Notes under the pieces: generated by a model
What the model was told of the DNA's origin: nothing
Database searches by the model: none
Seen by the model: only the letters and a program-made list of their open reading frames with translations
Assembly: GCF_021155765.1 (NCBI RefSeq)
Contig: NC_060110.1
Location: forward strand, 16,328,001-16,392,000
Reading direction: 5' to 3'
Source: Diprion similis
Lineage: Eukaryota; Arthropoda; Insecta; Hymenoptera; Diprionidae
DNA: 64,000 bases
Translations under genes and position numbers: made by a program
Part shown: positions 48,539-60,136 of the stretch, piece by piece
How the letters are laid out: each line of letters opens with the position of its first letter
Numbering within the stretch: position 1 is the first letter of the stretch

Positions 48539-50627
48539 ATGAATTCCGCAATTGTACATCTGGAGCAGAGCGTAAGCTTTTATTCGTGAAATATGACTAC
48601 CGGTTAACCTCTGAACGTCAACGTGAAACACTCGACGTATAATATGTCGTAATTTTCAGGTACGTGAAGCCGACGGCAAGCTGGACATGATCACCTGGCA
48701 AATCGACGCGTTTGAAAAGGAATTTCAGGACCCGGACAACGAGGTAATGCACAAGTTTTCACGTTCCTTTAAAGCTAGTCTTTATAAGGTCAAAGTGGGA
48801 TGGGCGTCAGAGATTTGTTGATGTTTTTAATATCTCAGGTTAAAGAAAACCGTATCCTAGATATCGTTTTGGATTTTATTTGACAAAACACTTCTCGTAC
48901 AATGGTAAAATTCTTTGCTGCTGCCAAGTTTAACGAAGTAGATATTGATGCGGCACATGGAACAAAAATTAGTTAGTAATCGGCCTAGGACTCTTACACA
49001 GGATTCGTAATTTCATTTGAAAGATTCACAGGTGAATCGAAAGATTTCGACTTTTTATTTTACCTTTGCATTTTGTAACATATGATGAAATACAAAGACT
49101 TGACTACAATTTCTGTAACACTTTGATATGTGAAGAGATTTTCAATGTGCGAAGCATCAAGGGTTGGTTCGGATGCACATGATTGCATGGCACCAGGAAT
49201 AACGTCAACGAATAGAACCAGTTTAAAATGTTCTATCGATTGACGCCATTCCATGTCCAGCTTCCACTTGTACCTACCCTAATTTTTAGCAGCAAACTAC
49301 ACATAGAAGTAAAAGTTTATTGGAGTGCAAGAACACTAGATTGTGTCTGAGTAAACGAAGTGGAAGAATTTTTAATTTTCTGCTGGTGTAATTATTTTTC
49401 CATGCTATGTTGGATTTGGAAATTGAATGAACTGATAATGATGTCACAAAATGTGCGTGCATGGAAGCCAGGTAGTGGTGAAACATTTTCACTTTTCACC
49501 AATATCCGTGACCCTCATGCAACTGCGATGATGTTTTCGTATATTTTACGCAGATATCTGTGCTCAGACTCTTACGTTCAGTAACCCAGGTGAAAGAAGA
49601 ATATCAAACGTTACGCCGTGACATCCTCGAGGTTCAACAACTCCAGAAGCAACTTTCAGACTCTTTGAAAACTCAGCTTTCTCAGATTCAAGGCCATTTT
49701 AACATTCTGCGCAACAAAATAGTTGGACAAAAACCAACTCCGCAGCTAAAGTAGAAATGAAATGAAAACTGAGATCACTATTACGTGTTGCTTTAGTTTA
49801 TTTAGAACGTAATAAAAATAATTTCTACTGATTATTTCTACCGGTAATAACAGTCACACTTTGTGGGAAAATTTTTATTCACAAACTAAACTTAGTTTTT
49901 CAGAAATGAATAAAAGTAACGATGAGTCTGACAACGACACTTATTCGTTTTATTCATCATAAATCATTTAAAATTTTACTGGTTTCGTTTCACAGGCTTT
50001 AGAACAAGTGAAATGTTTGACAAATAATTCATTTGGTATGTATGTTTTCAATTGTGGTGTTGGGGCCAATCAGAGAACATGGGTTTTTATTTAATTAAAT
50101 ATGGGGGAATGAAATCAGTAAGATTTAAATACTAAATGTATAAGTCAATTGACATTGGCAAACGTTCTTAGCATTTGAAGGTAATTTGCAAGTCTCGAAA
50201 GTACAAGAACGAAAAGTGGTGTCAGACTTTGAATAATGGGTTGTAAATGGAACAGTCAAAATCTGTGTAGACAGAATTATTTAATTAATACCACGATTTT
50301 CGATCTGATCTCATGAAAAGTTTTTAATTCAATTAAAAATATTTTTTATCACCTTCCGTACCAGTTTTTTTTCATGTTTGTATAAAACGTTTCAACTTTT
50401 AAGACACTAATTTAACTCTCAGCACTGCATTCCAACTATTCAATTTCAAGTATTTAATACGAATTTTCTTGTAGGTTCTATAGTTCAATGGAATGTATCT
50501 CGATCATATGATTGTAATAAAAATGTGTCTTTTTTCAGAACAGATAACTATACATTTAAAATATCTTAGTGCCAAGTTGCAGAAGCAAACAGAGCTCCTT
50601 TGTGCCCAAATGGTAAAGAGTAATTAA
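48539..50627 (+). CDS. ska2: SKA2-like spindle and kinetochore-associated protein
   Basis: Likely subunit of the Ska complex, which couples kinetochores to microtubules in mitosis. Exons: 48539-48571 (MNSAIVHLEQS), 48660-48743, 49554-49754, giving a 105-aa protein ending at 49754. The order of features resembles vertebrate SKA2: an N-terminal helix, a KLDMITWQIDAFEKEF segment, an ISVLRLLRSVTQVKEEYQTL block and a C-terminal coiled coil. An alternative end is possible: a donor after 49631 (GAG/GTTCAA) can join in phase to exons 49996-50035 and 50539-50627, giving 107 aa with KLQKQTELL near the end. No intron disrupts the frame. The assignment rests on short, divergent similarity. Confidence 0.75.
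49996..50035 (+). CDS. ska2: Candidate alternative SKA2 exon 4b
   Basis: Starts after CACAG (AG at 49994-49995) and ends before GTATG. It encodes ALEQVKCLTNNSF plus one nucleotide and is open only in the phase required to follow the donor at 49631 and precede 50539. Confidence 0.5.
50539..50627 (+). CDS. ska2: Candidate alternative SKA2 last exon
   Basis: Follows TTTTTTCAG. Completing the codon split from 50035 gives E then QITIHLKYLSAKLQKQTELL and CAQMVKSN, then TAA. Predicted amphipathic helix. Vertebrate SKA2 has LQKQTDLE at the comparable place. Confidence 0.5.
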
Positions 50628-53171
50628 TTATGAAACGAATATTGCCTTAATACATGGTTACCCATTGAATAGGCTGTGTGTACTATGTTCTACAATTACC
50701 TACTGCACTTATGTACCGAATACCAGTTATCTATTACTCTGATAAGGATGTAGCATATGTAAATTATTTTCGAGCGTAATACTCGTAGTACCTACTTTTT
50801 AATTATCATGTTTATATTACCATATAGCTAAAGGTCTTCCTGAAGGAAGTAGAAATAGTTGACAAGATTAAAATTTATGGGCATTAAGCATTAGCTTTTC
50901 CTCTGTTCAGAGTTAATTGGCAGTCAGTATTACATTTTGTTACGTTTAATTATTGTTAATATAGATCAAAATGTGAAGGTAGTTTTAAAAGTTTAGTTAG
51001 ATTTTCGTTGTTCACTTTTTGGTGTCGTAAATTTAGGTAATCATAGATTATCCATTGAGGAGATGGATTAGAAGAAAGCCATAGTCAAAAATAATAGTTC
51101 AGAGTTTCATGATTCACTATACAAACTATCAATGCTCTTATTTATATATTGAGACAGAAAAAAAAATAGTAAACATTAAATTGTGCGTACAGTTGCGTTT
51201 AGATTTGATTTTAGACTACCTCAGGTTGCAAGAATTGATGTAAAGTAAACTATAATTTTTGCCATTTTTTTAAATTTGCCACAATTCAGAATTGATGCAA
51301 TTGAAAAGTTCTTGCATTGTATGACTTTCAAATTGATGCAAATCGATGCAAAAGTTAACACTGATTATCTAAAAGTTGACGAAAATCTCTAGATTATAAA
51401 CGTGATTTGAGTCACCCTCTTATTCTGTCCATATCCTCGATAAGATGTCCCCCTAACCAATATTTACGCATTCTGTAATATTTATTTATTTGTATACTAT
51501 ATTCACTACTCAAAATAATTTCTCTTTCATCTAGCCTACTAATGATGATATTAAAAAAAAAAAAAATCAAAAAAAAAAAAAATAATGAAAAAGAAATTAT
51601 ACACTAATTATAAGTAAAGGATGGTCTGCAACACATTCAGAATGTGCCAAAAAATTTTGGTCAATTAGAATAATGTTTTGTGTATACAGTAAGTAGATTT
51701 AAAAAATCTGCATTAGAGACTAGTCTACATATCACATGGTAGCCTTTGGTGTATCCAACATCTTTACTAATAACTATGAACTTGGACAATTCTAATGCCG
51801 TTTTTATCGTGCAATTTCTTCATAGTTAATTTATTACATTTTAATGGATATTATGAACATATACCCAGTATAGAACACGATTTCATTATATGAATTTCTA
51901 ATTAGCGATTTACGAGAGCAGAATTTATGCACAATATAGTTTTTTTTTTCAATTTGTTTCACTTTCTGATCTTACTCTGAAAGATAATCATGGAGCTTCC
52001 CAACTTCGGTTAGGTATTTCAATCTATACTTTTGACTTAAAAATTACAGGGTTCAATCAAATTTCGTATAAAATAATAAAATAATCCTATAAAATAAGGA
52101 ATCTCTGATTAGTTCTGGTAAGAAACTTGAAACCATGCTTTAATCTCTGGAAGCAATTTTCCGTGACAGGTCAAACTTTGTTGCCAACATTCATCTCGTT
52201 ACCATTTACAATCAAATTGCCCAAAATTTGAGAAATGAAATACTTGTGATGGACCCAATATTTTTAATATAATTACATATTGGTAATTGAACTTAATTTG
52301 GAAAATACTGTTTGCTTGAATCATCAAGTGCAGGACATAATATATATTATTTTCATAAAATATTCATCGATAAAAATAGCAAGTAAAGCTATTGAAGTAC
52401 CTAATTCCGATAGCTCTCATTTACACCATTACATTACAACATGTAATTGCTCAACATTTCAATGTATGTATGTATAACATCCGTTTAACGAAGCTAAAGA
52501 TCTGTATCTTTTTAAATATTAACGATATTATTGAAAAATAAAATGTTACCTCTGTATTGAATTGGTTCATTCAATATTCAACCTCACATATTTTATTCTC
52601 TTATGAATTCTAGGAAAAATAAATGAACACTCTGAAACGAGTGTTGTGTTGTCACAAATCACAGTTTTTTGGATTTTTTTTTATTGTCATTTATTATAAG
52701 TATAAATGATATGTTACATGCGATTTCCAAATATTCAAAACGGTTTTTTTCCTTTCCACCAATCTCAAATATTTTCAAATGTACTTCGTGCACACTGTAT
52801 CACCATAATAAGATTATCGATGATGGTTTCTTAAACGAGAGGAGATTATAGTGTTATTGCAAGAAGTCAAAAATTTCATCGGAAATGTGCTAGGAATAAT
52901 AGTTTCAGGGTTATAACCGCTTATTAGAAGACAAACTTCAGGTCTTTTTGTTAGAATTTTATTAACTGACTTTACCACTTGTGTGGTACTATAACATATG
53001 TACATACATAGTACACTGAAAAATATGTAACGTCGATATATATTATAAATCAATATTCCACATAAACATGGTTACTAACTATTATACGAATTCTTTGCGA
53101 AACTCTGTTTATATGCATAGTACAGAAGTATATTAATCTGAGAGTTATTGTATGTACAAATATATCCAAAC
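50628..53171. other. Intergenic between SKA2 and the zinc-finger gene
   Basis: AT-rich sequence with an A-rich low-complexity run at about 51555-51585. Nothing coding is supported. The 3' UTR of the zinc-finger gene occupies the right end. Confidence 0.6.
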
Positions 53172-56100
53172 CTACAATGTTGTTTGCGGTAAAGGATCAT
53201 CTTCATCCATTTGATAATCTAAAATATCTATTTTCAGTTCTTGATGCCTTTGCCTATGGTTCTTCAATGACCCCAACTGCGTGAATGCCTTTTCACAAAT
53301 ATTACAAGCGTATGGTCGCTCTCCTGAGTGAATGCGCTCGTGGCGAATAATGTGACTCTGATAATGGAAACTCTTGTAACAAATGCGACACTCGTATGGT
53401 CGTTCCTTTGTGTGGGTACGGGTATGTGTTTTTAGGTCAAACTTTTTAAAGAATGTCTTCGAACAATGTGTACACTTGTGATTACGCTCCTTGAGGTGAT
53501 CCCTCTTAACGTGTTCCTGTATAAAATATCAATTTTGCATAAATACAACCGCTCAAGTCGGTAGCACTGCATATAAGTAAAAAAAAAGTGCAATACCCAC
53601 GTTTACTTGCGACAAAGTTGTATAGACTTTTGGACAGATTTCGCAGACAAATTTCTGTTGTCCTCCAGCTCTGTGACTAGCCATGTGTTTATTGAGAGTA
53701 GACTTCCATGCGAATAATGTCCCACATTCCTTGCATTTGAATTTTTGTTGATCAGCAAAATGTGTTCCTATGTGTTGTCTGTAATTGTAACCTTTTGAAA
53801 ATGATTTTTTGCAAACGTCACAGTTATACTTTTTCACGTTACTTTTCGGTTTTTTCTTCTGAGATACTTCAGATTCTAATTTACTTTTTTCATCGGTACC
53901 ATTTATCGTGTAACTTGTTTCAGTATGCAAGTTTTCAGCATGTTTGATATTATTTACAAATTGGGTGGTTTGCCCTTCATCTGTATCATAGGTTTGAACC
54001 AACTCAAAGTCTTGCGTTTCGTCGAATTCCGAATCGCCTCGAATTAGTTCGAAAAATTGAGCCCCATCTTCGTTCTGTACAAGTCTTACCATGGGCCCAT
54101 CTTCCCTAACAGTTTTCTTGGATTCGCTTTTAATTTTTTCATTGTATTTCGGAAGATTATTCTGAATTAATCCAAAGATTTCTTCACAGCTTTCATTATC
54201 CATTGGGGGACTCTCAATTTCCAAATTTGCATTTTTGTTCAGAGTTCCCAAATTGTCAAAATTTGTTTGCATTGAAAGATTTTGTATAGTTTCATCTGAG
54301 ACGAAATCACAGTTGTTCTGTTCCTGAGTCCCAAGTGTTTCTATTTCGAAGAAGTCGATCAAACTATCTTTGTTACTTTGTGCCAGGTAAAAGATTTTCT
54401 CACCCCTGCTATGCACAAAACTTTTTTCGCTACTTTTATCCTGATCAACATTCTTCGATAAATTTTGTACCTCCTTTTCAATACCCTCCGTTTCTGTTCG
54501 CTCTCCAATCATTTCAGGAATATCAGATTCCTCTGATAGCGTATTTTCCGTTAACTCCAAGATACGTTGACCATTCTCTAACTGGACTAATTTCAACAGT
54601 GAATCTGATATAGGTTCGTTTGGTGTTATTTTTGAATTTTCGTGGATACTATCGTCTGAAATTTTCCCCAATTCGCAAGATTCTACCGTATTTTCTGCGC
54701 AATTTGTGATCAGTAGCTCATAGAATTGTTCTTCGTTGTCTGTTTTCACTAATCTTAAAGTCGGTTCTTGGTTGTCAGAGGATTTAGTGATTCCTGTATT
54801 ACCGTTATCTATATGATTTTTAAATAATTCTTCAAACATAGTTTGTGCACGTAAAGTGGTTTGTAAATTATCATCTTCGTGTTGTCCTTTATCAGAGTTT
54901 TCTTCATTCAAGTAAAGCACCGAGTCTTGAATTTCCAGTACTTTCACTCCTTTTGTAATCGAACTTGTGTCTGGTTCTTGTCTATGACTTTGTTCCGTGC
55001 AGTTTAAATTTGTATTCTCAAGTAACACAGACTCCAACAATTTATTTACATTTCGTTTAATTCCAGAAATTTTCTTACTACAATTTTTATTTCCAACCAT
55101 ATTTAGATTATGCTTCTGTACATCTTCACTTTCTCTAAGCTTCAAAGTATGTGTGTCTTCAAGCTCAGCATGAGAAGTACAATTTTCGATCGCCCCCAAG
55201 TCATGTTTAATATTTTGTGATTTTTCTGGCATTATTTCAGCAATAATATTGCCAAGATCCCCATTTTTATTAAAAAATGCTCGACCATCCTTTTTTAACG
55301 TGTGTACATAAATTATATTCTGGGTAATATTATTTGATGGCGCAGCTCGCTTTTCAGCTAATTCGGGTTCGTTTACATCAGGTATGTCAATTTCTTTCCA
55401 ACAACTACTTATCATCTCAGATACAACGGCTTCATTGTCACAGTTTTGAGAACTTATATTATCAGTTTGCAAAGCACTTTCGGCCGCTAGTTGCATCAAG
55501 TGTTCATGCAAAAAATGGTTGGCTGTATCTACTACTTGTTCCGTATTCATGTTTGCCAGCTGTAAACAATGAGATTTGATAGAATTTGATTAAGCTTGAA
55601 TGTGAGTAAAATAGCGAAATATAGTCTAACGAAAGTAATTGTAATTACATATATGTTTATACCTGTTCAGTAGTAACATAAACGATTGTTTCTTTAGTTT
55701 GCTTATCCTCTTGACGATTGCTGGGACATGTAAGGATAGTTGGCTTAAATTTATAATCAGGTTCATGGCGACTTGAATGCTGTATAGTATTTATTTTTGA
55801 GACACCCTTGGCTGTGGGAATTCTTTCCGAACGAATATCTCTGGAACCTTGGTTAACAACCGCAAGTTTCGTAGCAAAACTTTGTTCTTCTGTAGATAAA
55901 TTTGATACTATATTTTCGTGGATTCTGGCTCTCTCAGAGAATTCTTCATCAGATACCGTTTTCTCAGATTTCATTCCATTTGCATTAGATAATTTCGGTT
56001 TCCTACATCTGTGTTCTTTGATTTCGTCCATCTTTTGAAATACCTAAAATACAAATATATGTATTGAATTGGGACTGAGAGGTAGTTGCTAATACGGAAA

Positions 56101-57709
56101 ATTGTTTACACAATAATTTTCCTCGATATTTCAATGACCTTTTTTGAATGTGTATACATCGCAAACGACAGAAAGAATTAGGTATCTAAAAATGGCCAAA
56201 AAAACGGGCTGCGTAAAATTACAAATTTCCTCACCTGATTACAACTTTTGCACTCTAATATATTTATACCTTGGTGTATACTCTCGTGAACTTTTAATAG
56301 TTCAACAAATTGAAAACTGTCCCCACAAATCGTACAGTAATGTTTGCGCTTAACAATTTTTCCATAATCCTGCGGACAACTTTCAGTAAACTGTGAATAA
56401 AAAAATTTTCTTATTAATATTTGCACGCAATAAGACTATTGTATTACTTTAATAATTTGCAATATCGATCCAAGAAATACTTGCCTCATGTGCATTATTC
56501 TAAATTGTGAAGCAAGGCAGATCTACTTACTCCGTGTGATTTCTTCATGTGCACTTTAAGACCATTTCTAGTTTTATATTGTTTGTCACAAAAACTGCAG
56601 TCCATACTGTCATCTCCTCTTTTGTGAATAGCTTTGTGTCTGGTTAATGTATTGATCTGTGTAAACCTCTTGCCACAAACGGTGCACGGATACGGCTTCA
56701 CGCCTATAAATCATTAGTTCTAATTATTAATCAATTTTACATCCATTCACCAGTATCATGTTGATTAAAATGTTTTCTTTTCATCCAAACTGTGCTAAAA
56801 AAAATCTTGTCAGTTTGATGCAACATTGTGACAAAAATTATAGTAGTATCGAAAAAGAAGCGAAAGGACTTCTTAGCCTTTTACTGCGATAGTTCCTCAA
56901 TCCGGTTGTAAAAAAACTTATAGAGTGAGACAAAGTTCGGTTTTTACCTGAGTGAGTTCTGCCGTGCCTAATTAAATTGGAAACGTGATTAAATTCTCTT
57001 CCGCAAACTTCGCAAATGCATCTATTTGTACCTAAATGAATGTTCAAGTGGGTTTTCAAATCTGTTGGCCTGAAAAATCCTTTTCCACATATCTGACATA
57101 CTTGAGATCTTTCTTGACTATGAACGTTTCTTTTGTGTTTGACTAACTGTGACATTCTGTCAAATACCAAATCACATAAAGCACACTTGAACGGCCTGAT
57201 CAAATCGATAGTTAAAACTTTGCCCTTTCCATGTTGATTTACTTTTGTCTGTTCTTCGATATCTGTTGAATTTCCATACATTGAACCATCCGTTGGCAAC
57301 TCATAATCAGCAAGTTCTTCTTCACTCTCGAACATGTCGTTGCACATGGAACACACATGTTCTCCCTTTGTACCGTTGATATGACGCATGGTGTCACCAT
57401 GGAAAGGATCTTCTTCAGATTTGTTGATTTTATTCCCTTTCGAATCATCCTCTATCTCTTTATTAATAGACAAGCTTTCATAATCGAAGGAATCTCTGTG
57501 GCAAGCTGAAATCATCTTGGCTCTCTTAATCGGTATGTGTTTCAATCGACATTCATCTTGGAGTTGATATGTCAGCTGTGAAGAAAATTTAAATATATCA
57601 ATTAAAGCTAAGGGGATTGGCAATGAATTGTTTTCAGCACTGCTTACTGCTTAGAAAGAACAGGCAGTACGCTAGATAAATTATATACAGAAAACTCACA
57701 ATCAGTCAT
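53172..57709 (-). CDS. Multi-C2H2 zinc-finger protein
   Basis: Probable nuclear DNA-binding regulator. Minus-strand exons: 56948-57556 or -57575, 56531-56703, 56235-56390, 55663-56043, 53601-55559, 53172-53516; roughly 1,200 aa. Twelve C2H2 fingers are visible: three in the first large exon (FKCALC, QVCQIC, CICEVC), two in the second (YPCTVC, MDCSFC), one in the third (HYCTIC), three at the end of the long exon (YNCDVC, FKCKEC, FVCEIC, the last crossing an intron) and three in the last (HKCTHC, YECRIC, YACNIC). A further C2HC-like finger is split between exons 3 and 4. Between finger groups lies an acidic, mostly disordered linker of over 550 residues with degenerate LV-x-EL repeats. The start is uncertain; an ATG at 57707-57709 in a 10-nt coding exon fits GT-AG phase if the acceptor at 57556 is used. 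Confidence 0.9.
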
Positions 57710-58585
57710 GTGACTTTGCAAATAAGATGGAAGTGTATGTATAAGAATGAATTTTTAAGCTGTTACTGAATATCGTGCAATATCTTCTATTATTCTCACA
57801 GCGCCTTGCACGTAACCGCGATGGACGAGAATATCTCATTCATGTTGATTAAAATAAGAAACGCTACAAATTCCTTTCCAATAGGGATGATAAAATTGCG
57901 AGTTTGACGTTTGACGGGTGTGAAATTAGGATGGGCCAAATTAGCTGTCATGGCGCCGATCAAACGACACGGTTTCGTTCCAGTTTGTGCACTTGAGTTT
58001 CACAAACGTTGAACTATCTCTGAAATCGTCAAGGCGTTTATTGTTTTGGTGTGAAAAAATTTGGATCAGTGAATTCTACAGGTTATAGAGTCTGTTACTG
58101 ATCGATATCAAACTATATACGCTGAACAAATGCGTACTTGTCGAAACATCGATTGACATAACCTCAAACCGAGACGAATAGGTCGATTGTTTGTTTCCTC
58201 GGCTGGTTGTAAGACGTGAGGACGTATGTAAATGCACTGATAAATTGACTTACATATTTTATTCGTAGCAGTGGCAACTTGCGTCAGTAAATTTTGCAAT
58301 TTGTAGTAGTGAGAGAATTTGCTCTCTTCTGTTTTTAGTCAATAGCGAATGCAGGTAACTTTGTAAAATCGATTTACGTAATTAACCTCAAAGTGAAACT
58401 ACCAGATAGATTGTTTTGCTGATGATCATTCACTAGATTATCAAAAGTTGTTTTAAAAGTTTTTGCTTGCGTTAATGGGGATCATTGATTTATTACAGCT
58501 GCTGATGACTGGACTGCCGAGAGGAACTGCTGGCGAGTATCTAACTGAAGGATAAACTATTTCTTGTGCATTTCTATCCACTAAA
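57710..58585. promoter_or_regulatory. Shared bidirectional promoter region (zinc-finger gene / RED)
   Basis: Only about 0.9 kb separates the divergent starts. The segment 57900-58060 is GC-richer and holds ATGGCGCCGAT-like promoter sequence. TCGATATC near 58102 resembles a DRE core. A splice acceptor TTACAG before 58500 suggests a 5' untranslated exon for the plus-strand gene. Confidence 0.45.
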
Positions 58586-60136
58586 ATGCCGGACTCAATG
58601 GAGGAGGATATGGGGCTTTCGGTGAGATTGACCAATGACGATTTTAGGCGTCTCTTAATGACGCCGAGGGCTTCGGTGCCATCGTCAACCCCAGCTTCCG
58701 TTCCTGGAACAATGCGAGACACAGCAGCTAAGACAGCACAAACTCCCGTAATAGCAGGAGGAAGTCGAGCAGAGTTAAGACGAAAGAAGAAAAGTTTTTA
58801 TGCCAAGCTTAAGAAACAGGAGGAGGACAAAATGGCAGAATTAGCTGAGAAGTACAGAGACAGAGCGAGGGAGAGGCGGGATGGAACTAACGCTGATTAC
58901 CAGTCCGAAGATCCGATGAATACAGCAAGCGCCTACCGAGCCGTAGCGCCAGACGTTAAGTCTGGTATGGATGCGGCAGAAAGAAGGAGACAGATGATAC
59001 AACAGTCGAAATTCTTGGGTGGAGACATGGAGCACACTCATTTGGTGAAAGGGTTGGATTACGCCCTGCTGCAGAAGGTAAGGAGTGAGATAGAGGCCAA
59101 AGAACAGGAACAGGAGATTGAAATGGAAAAGCTGGTGAAGCCAAAGAAAGATAAAGAGAAGGACAAGAAAGAGGTGGAAAAAAAAGAAGAGGAAATGCAA
59201 TTCAAGACCAAGATAGGACGCAATATACACAAAACATTGGCTATTATGCGATCCAAACATGTTGAACGCAACGAATTGTATTGCCCTGGTCGAATGGCAT
59301 ACGTCATTGAGCTAGATGACGAAAACGCAGATGGCGACATACCAACCACTCTGATTAGGAGCAAAGCTGACGTTCCGACGATCGACACAACGCCAACTTT
59401 GACGACCAACGATATTGTCATAAATAAACTAGCCCAGATTTTGTCCTACTTGCGTCAAGGCAGTCGACATAATAAGAAAGGCAAAAAGAACCGGGAAGGC
59501 AAATCACGTGTAGAAGAACTCAACGAAATGGATATCGCACAGAGGCCTCAAGATGACAGCATTTATGGAGATATCGGCGACTATGTTCCTTCATCAAGCA
59601 GGAAAGATGCTCTTCATTCAAAGGACAAGAAAAAGGGTTCATATTTCGACAAACCAGCTGAGACGTCGACAGACGATGCAGCTAACGCTCCACAGCTGCC
59701 GCCAGTGATAGCGCAAAGCATTGAGAATGCACCTAAGAAGGGTATGCTGTTGAATAAACTAGCTGCCGAACCTGAAGGCTACGCCGAGTGTTATCCAGGA
59801 CTTGACGAGATGCAGGATGCTATTGATGATTCTGACGACGAAGTGGACTACACTAAAATGGACCTGGGAAACAAGAAAGGGCCAATTGGACGGTGGGATT
59901 TTGATACTCCAGAGGAATATAGCGAATATATGAACAACAAGGAGGCTTTGCCCAAGGCCGCCTTCCAGTATGGAGTGAAAATGGCAGATGGAAGAAGAAC
60001 CAGGAAGTATAATAAAGAGAAGAATGAGAAAGCAGAGTTGGACAGAGAGTGGCAGAAAATACAGAATATCATGAATAAGAGAAAACCAACAGGAGGATCG
60101 GAAGGAGTGCCAGAGTTCAAAGTCCCAAGATATTAA
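58586..60136 (+). CDS. IK: Protein RED (IK), spliceosomal factor
   Basis: Component of the spliceosome B complex, with a mitotic role reported in vertebrates; nuclear. A single uninterrupted 516-residue frame. The N-terminal RED domain starts near residue 14 (LTNDDFRRLLMTPR) and includes RAELRRKKKSFYAKLKKQEE, AEKYRDRARERRDG, KFLGGDMEHTHLVKGLDYAL and KIGRNIHKTLAIMRS. A lysine/glutamate-rich stretch lies at about residues 180-210. The C-terminal domain has AECYPGLDEM, DDSDDEVDYTKMD, GPIGRWDFDTPEEYSEYM and AFQYGVKMADGRRTRK. No intron breaks the coding region, although an acceptor upstream suggests a spliced 5' UTR. Length is close to the family's usual 550. Confidence 0.97.
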   Translation: MPDSMEEDMGLSVRLTNDDFRRLLMTPRASVPSSTPASVPGTMRDTAAKTAQTPVIAGGSRAELRRKKKSFYAKLKKQEEDKMAELAEKYRDRARERRDGTNADYQSEDPMNTASAYRAVAPDVKSGMDAAERRRQMIQQSKFLGGDMEHTHLVKGLDYALLQKVRSEIEAKEQEQEIEMEKLVKPKKDKEKDKKEVEKKEEEMQFKTKIGRNIHKTLAIMRSKHVERNELYCPGRMAYVIELDDENADGDIPTTLIRSKADVPTIDTTPTLTTNDIVINKLAQILSYLRQGSRHNKKGKKNREGKSRVEELNEMDIAQRPQDDSIYGDIGDYVPSSSRKDALHSKDKKKGSYFDKPAETSTDDAANAPQLPPVIAQSIENAPKKGMLLNKLAAEPEGYAECYPGLDEMQDAIDDSDDEVDYTKMDLGNKKGPIGRWDFDTPEEYSEYMNNKEALPKAAFQYGVKMADGRRTRKYNKEKNEKAELDREWQKIQNIMNKRKPTGGSEGVPEFKVPRY

